From assembly GCA_044234625.1 (NCBI GenBank), contig JBIIIP010000128.1, positions 1 through 6,869 on the forward strand: DNA of 6,869 nt, written 5' to 3'. The stretch comes from CACORA01 sp044234625. Its GTDB lineage: Bacteria > Planctomycetota > Planctomycetia > Pirellulales > UBA1268. Position numbers and translations under genes: made by a program. Shown here piece after piece: positions 6,484 to 6,869 of the stretch; the stretch's first letter is position 1; the number at the start of each line of letters is the position of its first letter. The notes beneath the pieces are model-generated. The model searched no databases. It worked only from the letters and a program-made list of their open reading frames with translations, and had not been told where the DNA came from.

Positions 6484-6489
6484 TTCCTC

Positions 6490-6869
6490 GTGTCTGCCCA
6501 CCCTCGCATCGCCCGCTTCCGCACCGCCGCCGACCTGCGAAGCCACCTCGCCGCGATCGCCGCGCCGATTCCGCTCGACGACGCGGTGCTCTCCGCAACC
6601 GATGGCTCACCCCTGGCAACGCCGCTGCCAATCGGTCCGCGTGTCGCCGGCAATCGCTGGTGCATCCATCCCATGGAGGGCTGGGACGCGACTGCCGACG
6701 GCCGCCCCACCGACACGCTCCTCCGCCGCTGGCGGCACTTCGGCGAGAGCGGCGCGAAACTGATCTGGGGAGGAGAGGCCGTGGCTGTCGTTGCGGAGGG
6801 CCGCGCGAACCCCAACCAGCTCTGCGCACCCGCTTGCGGATCCGCCGGCTATGCCACGCTCCTGGAAAC
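6490..6869 (+). CDS. NADH:flavin oxidoreductase, Old Yellow Enzyme family (3' end beyond window)
   Basis: The reading frame is open from a GTG at 6490 to the window end, 126 complete codons with no stop, so only the N-terminal third or so of a typical 360-450-residue enzyme is present. Old Yellow Enzymes are FMN-containing TIM barrels that reduce activated C=C bonds with NAD(P)H. The visible part has NRWCIHPMEGWDATADGRP (55-73), equivalent to the family's N-R-hydrophobic-PM strand and following loop. It continues with RRWRHFGESGAKLIWGGEAVAV (79-100) and GRANPNQL (104-111), matching the family's GG..LI..E segment and the G-R..P.QL loop. About 50 residues precede the first strand, somewhat longer than usual. 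The gene is divergent from the DapA-like gene across 84 bp, so shared control is possible. The substrate is unknown, and flavin and substrate residues further on cannot be checked. Confidence 0.85.
   Translation, partial: MSAHPRIARFRTAADLRSHLAAIAAPIPLDDAVLSATDGSPLATPLPIGPRVAGNRWCIHPMEGWDATADGRPTDTLLRRWRHFGESGAKLIWGGEAVAVVAEGRANPNQLCAPACGSAGYATLLE

Noticed and set aside
6463..6489. ATG at 6463 as start of the Old Yellow Enzyme gene
   Set aside because: It lacks a ribosome site, whereas the GTG at 6490 has AGGAG at ideal spacing. The ATG also falls inside a possible -10 box. It remains a minor alternative.
6406..6546. Longer DapA-like N-terminus from 6546
   Set aside because: The added 47 residues are Gly/Ala-rich and antisense to the start of the Old Yellow Enzyme gene, which has a good AGGAG-GTG start.
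1..6869. Mobile elements, CRISPR, tRNA or rRNA, prophage or defence genes
   Set aside because: I found no long terminal inverted repeats, regularly spaced direct repeats, cloverleaf-like sequence or transposase/integrase motifs on either strand by eye.

Overview
This GC-rich window holds six protein genes and very little intergenic DNA. Nothing in it looks mobile: I see no transposase, integrase, phage gene, CRISPR array, tRNA or rRNA. The gene content best fits a chromosomal segment of a free-living planctomycete-like bacterium. The reasons are a membrane-anchored Ser/Thr kinase with an Ala/Pro-rich linker, a MmgE/PrpD-family protein, a divergent DapA-family enzyme, an Old Yellow Enzyme-family gene, and mostly weak or absent Shine-Dalgarno sites. 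HemL means haem is made from glutamate (the C5 route), which argues against an alphaproteobacterium. The phylum is an inference from gene style; no marker gene is present to settle it.

Layout, left to right: a MmgE/PrpD-family protein on the minus strand (4-1536). It is divergent from a Ser/Thr protein kinase on the plus strand (1559-3265) across only 22 bp. The kinase stop codon overlaps the start of hemL (glutamate-1-semialdehyde aminomutase, 3262-4584) in an ATGA junction, so these two probably form one translationally coupled unit. hemL then converges on, and overlaps by 8 bp, a minus-strand endonuclease/exonuclease/phosphatase-family gene (4577-5287). A 152-bp gap with two hairpin candidates and a possible promoter follows. 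Next is a minus-strand DapA-family lyase/aldolase (5440-6405). It is divergent, across 84 bp, from an NADH:flavin oxidoreductase of the Old Yellow Enzyme family (from 6490), which is cut off by the window end.

The two ends (MmgE/PrpD; DapA-like plus Old Yellow Enzyme) look like catabolic or secondary carbon metabolism, although no substrate can be read from the sequence. The middle is a signalling kinase coupled to a tetrapyrrole enzyme. I did not find a clearly new multi-gene system. The points most worth a second look are the kinase-hemL coupling, the altered active-site motifs of the DapA-like protein, and -10-like hexamers placed six bases before several start codons, which suggest leaderless transcripts.
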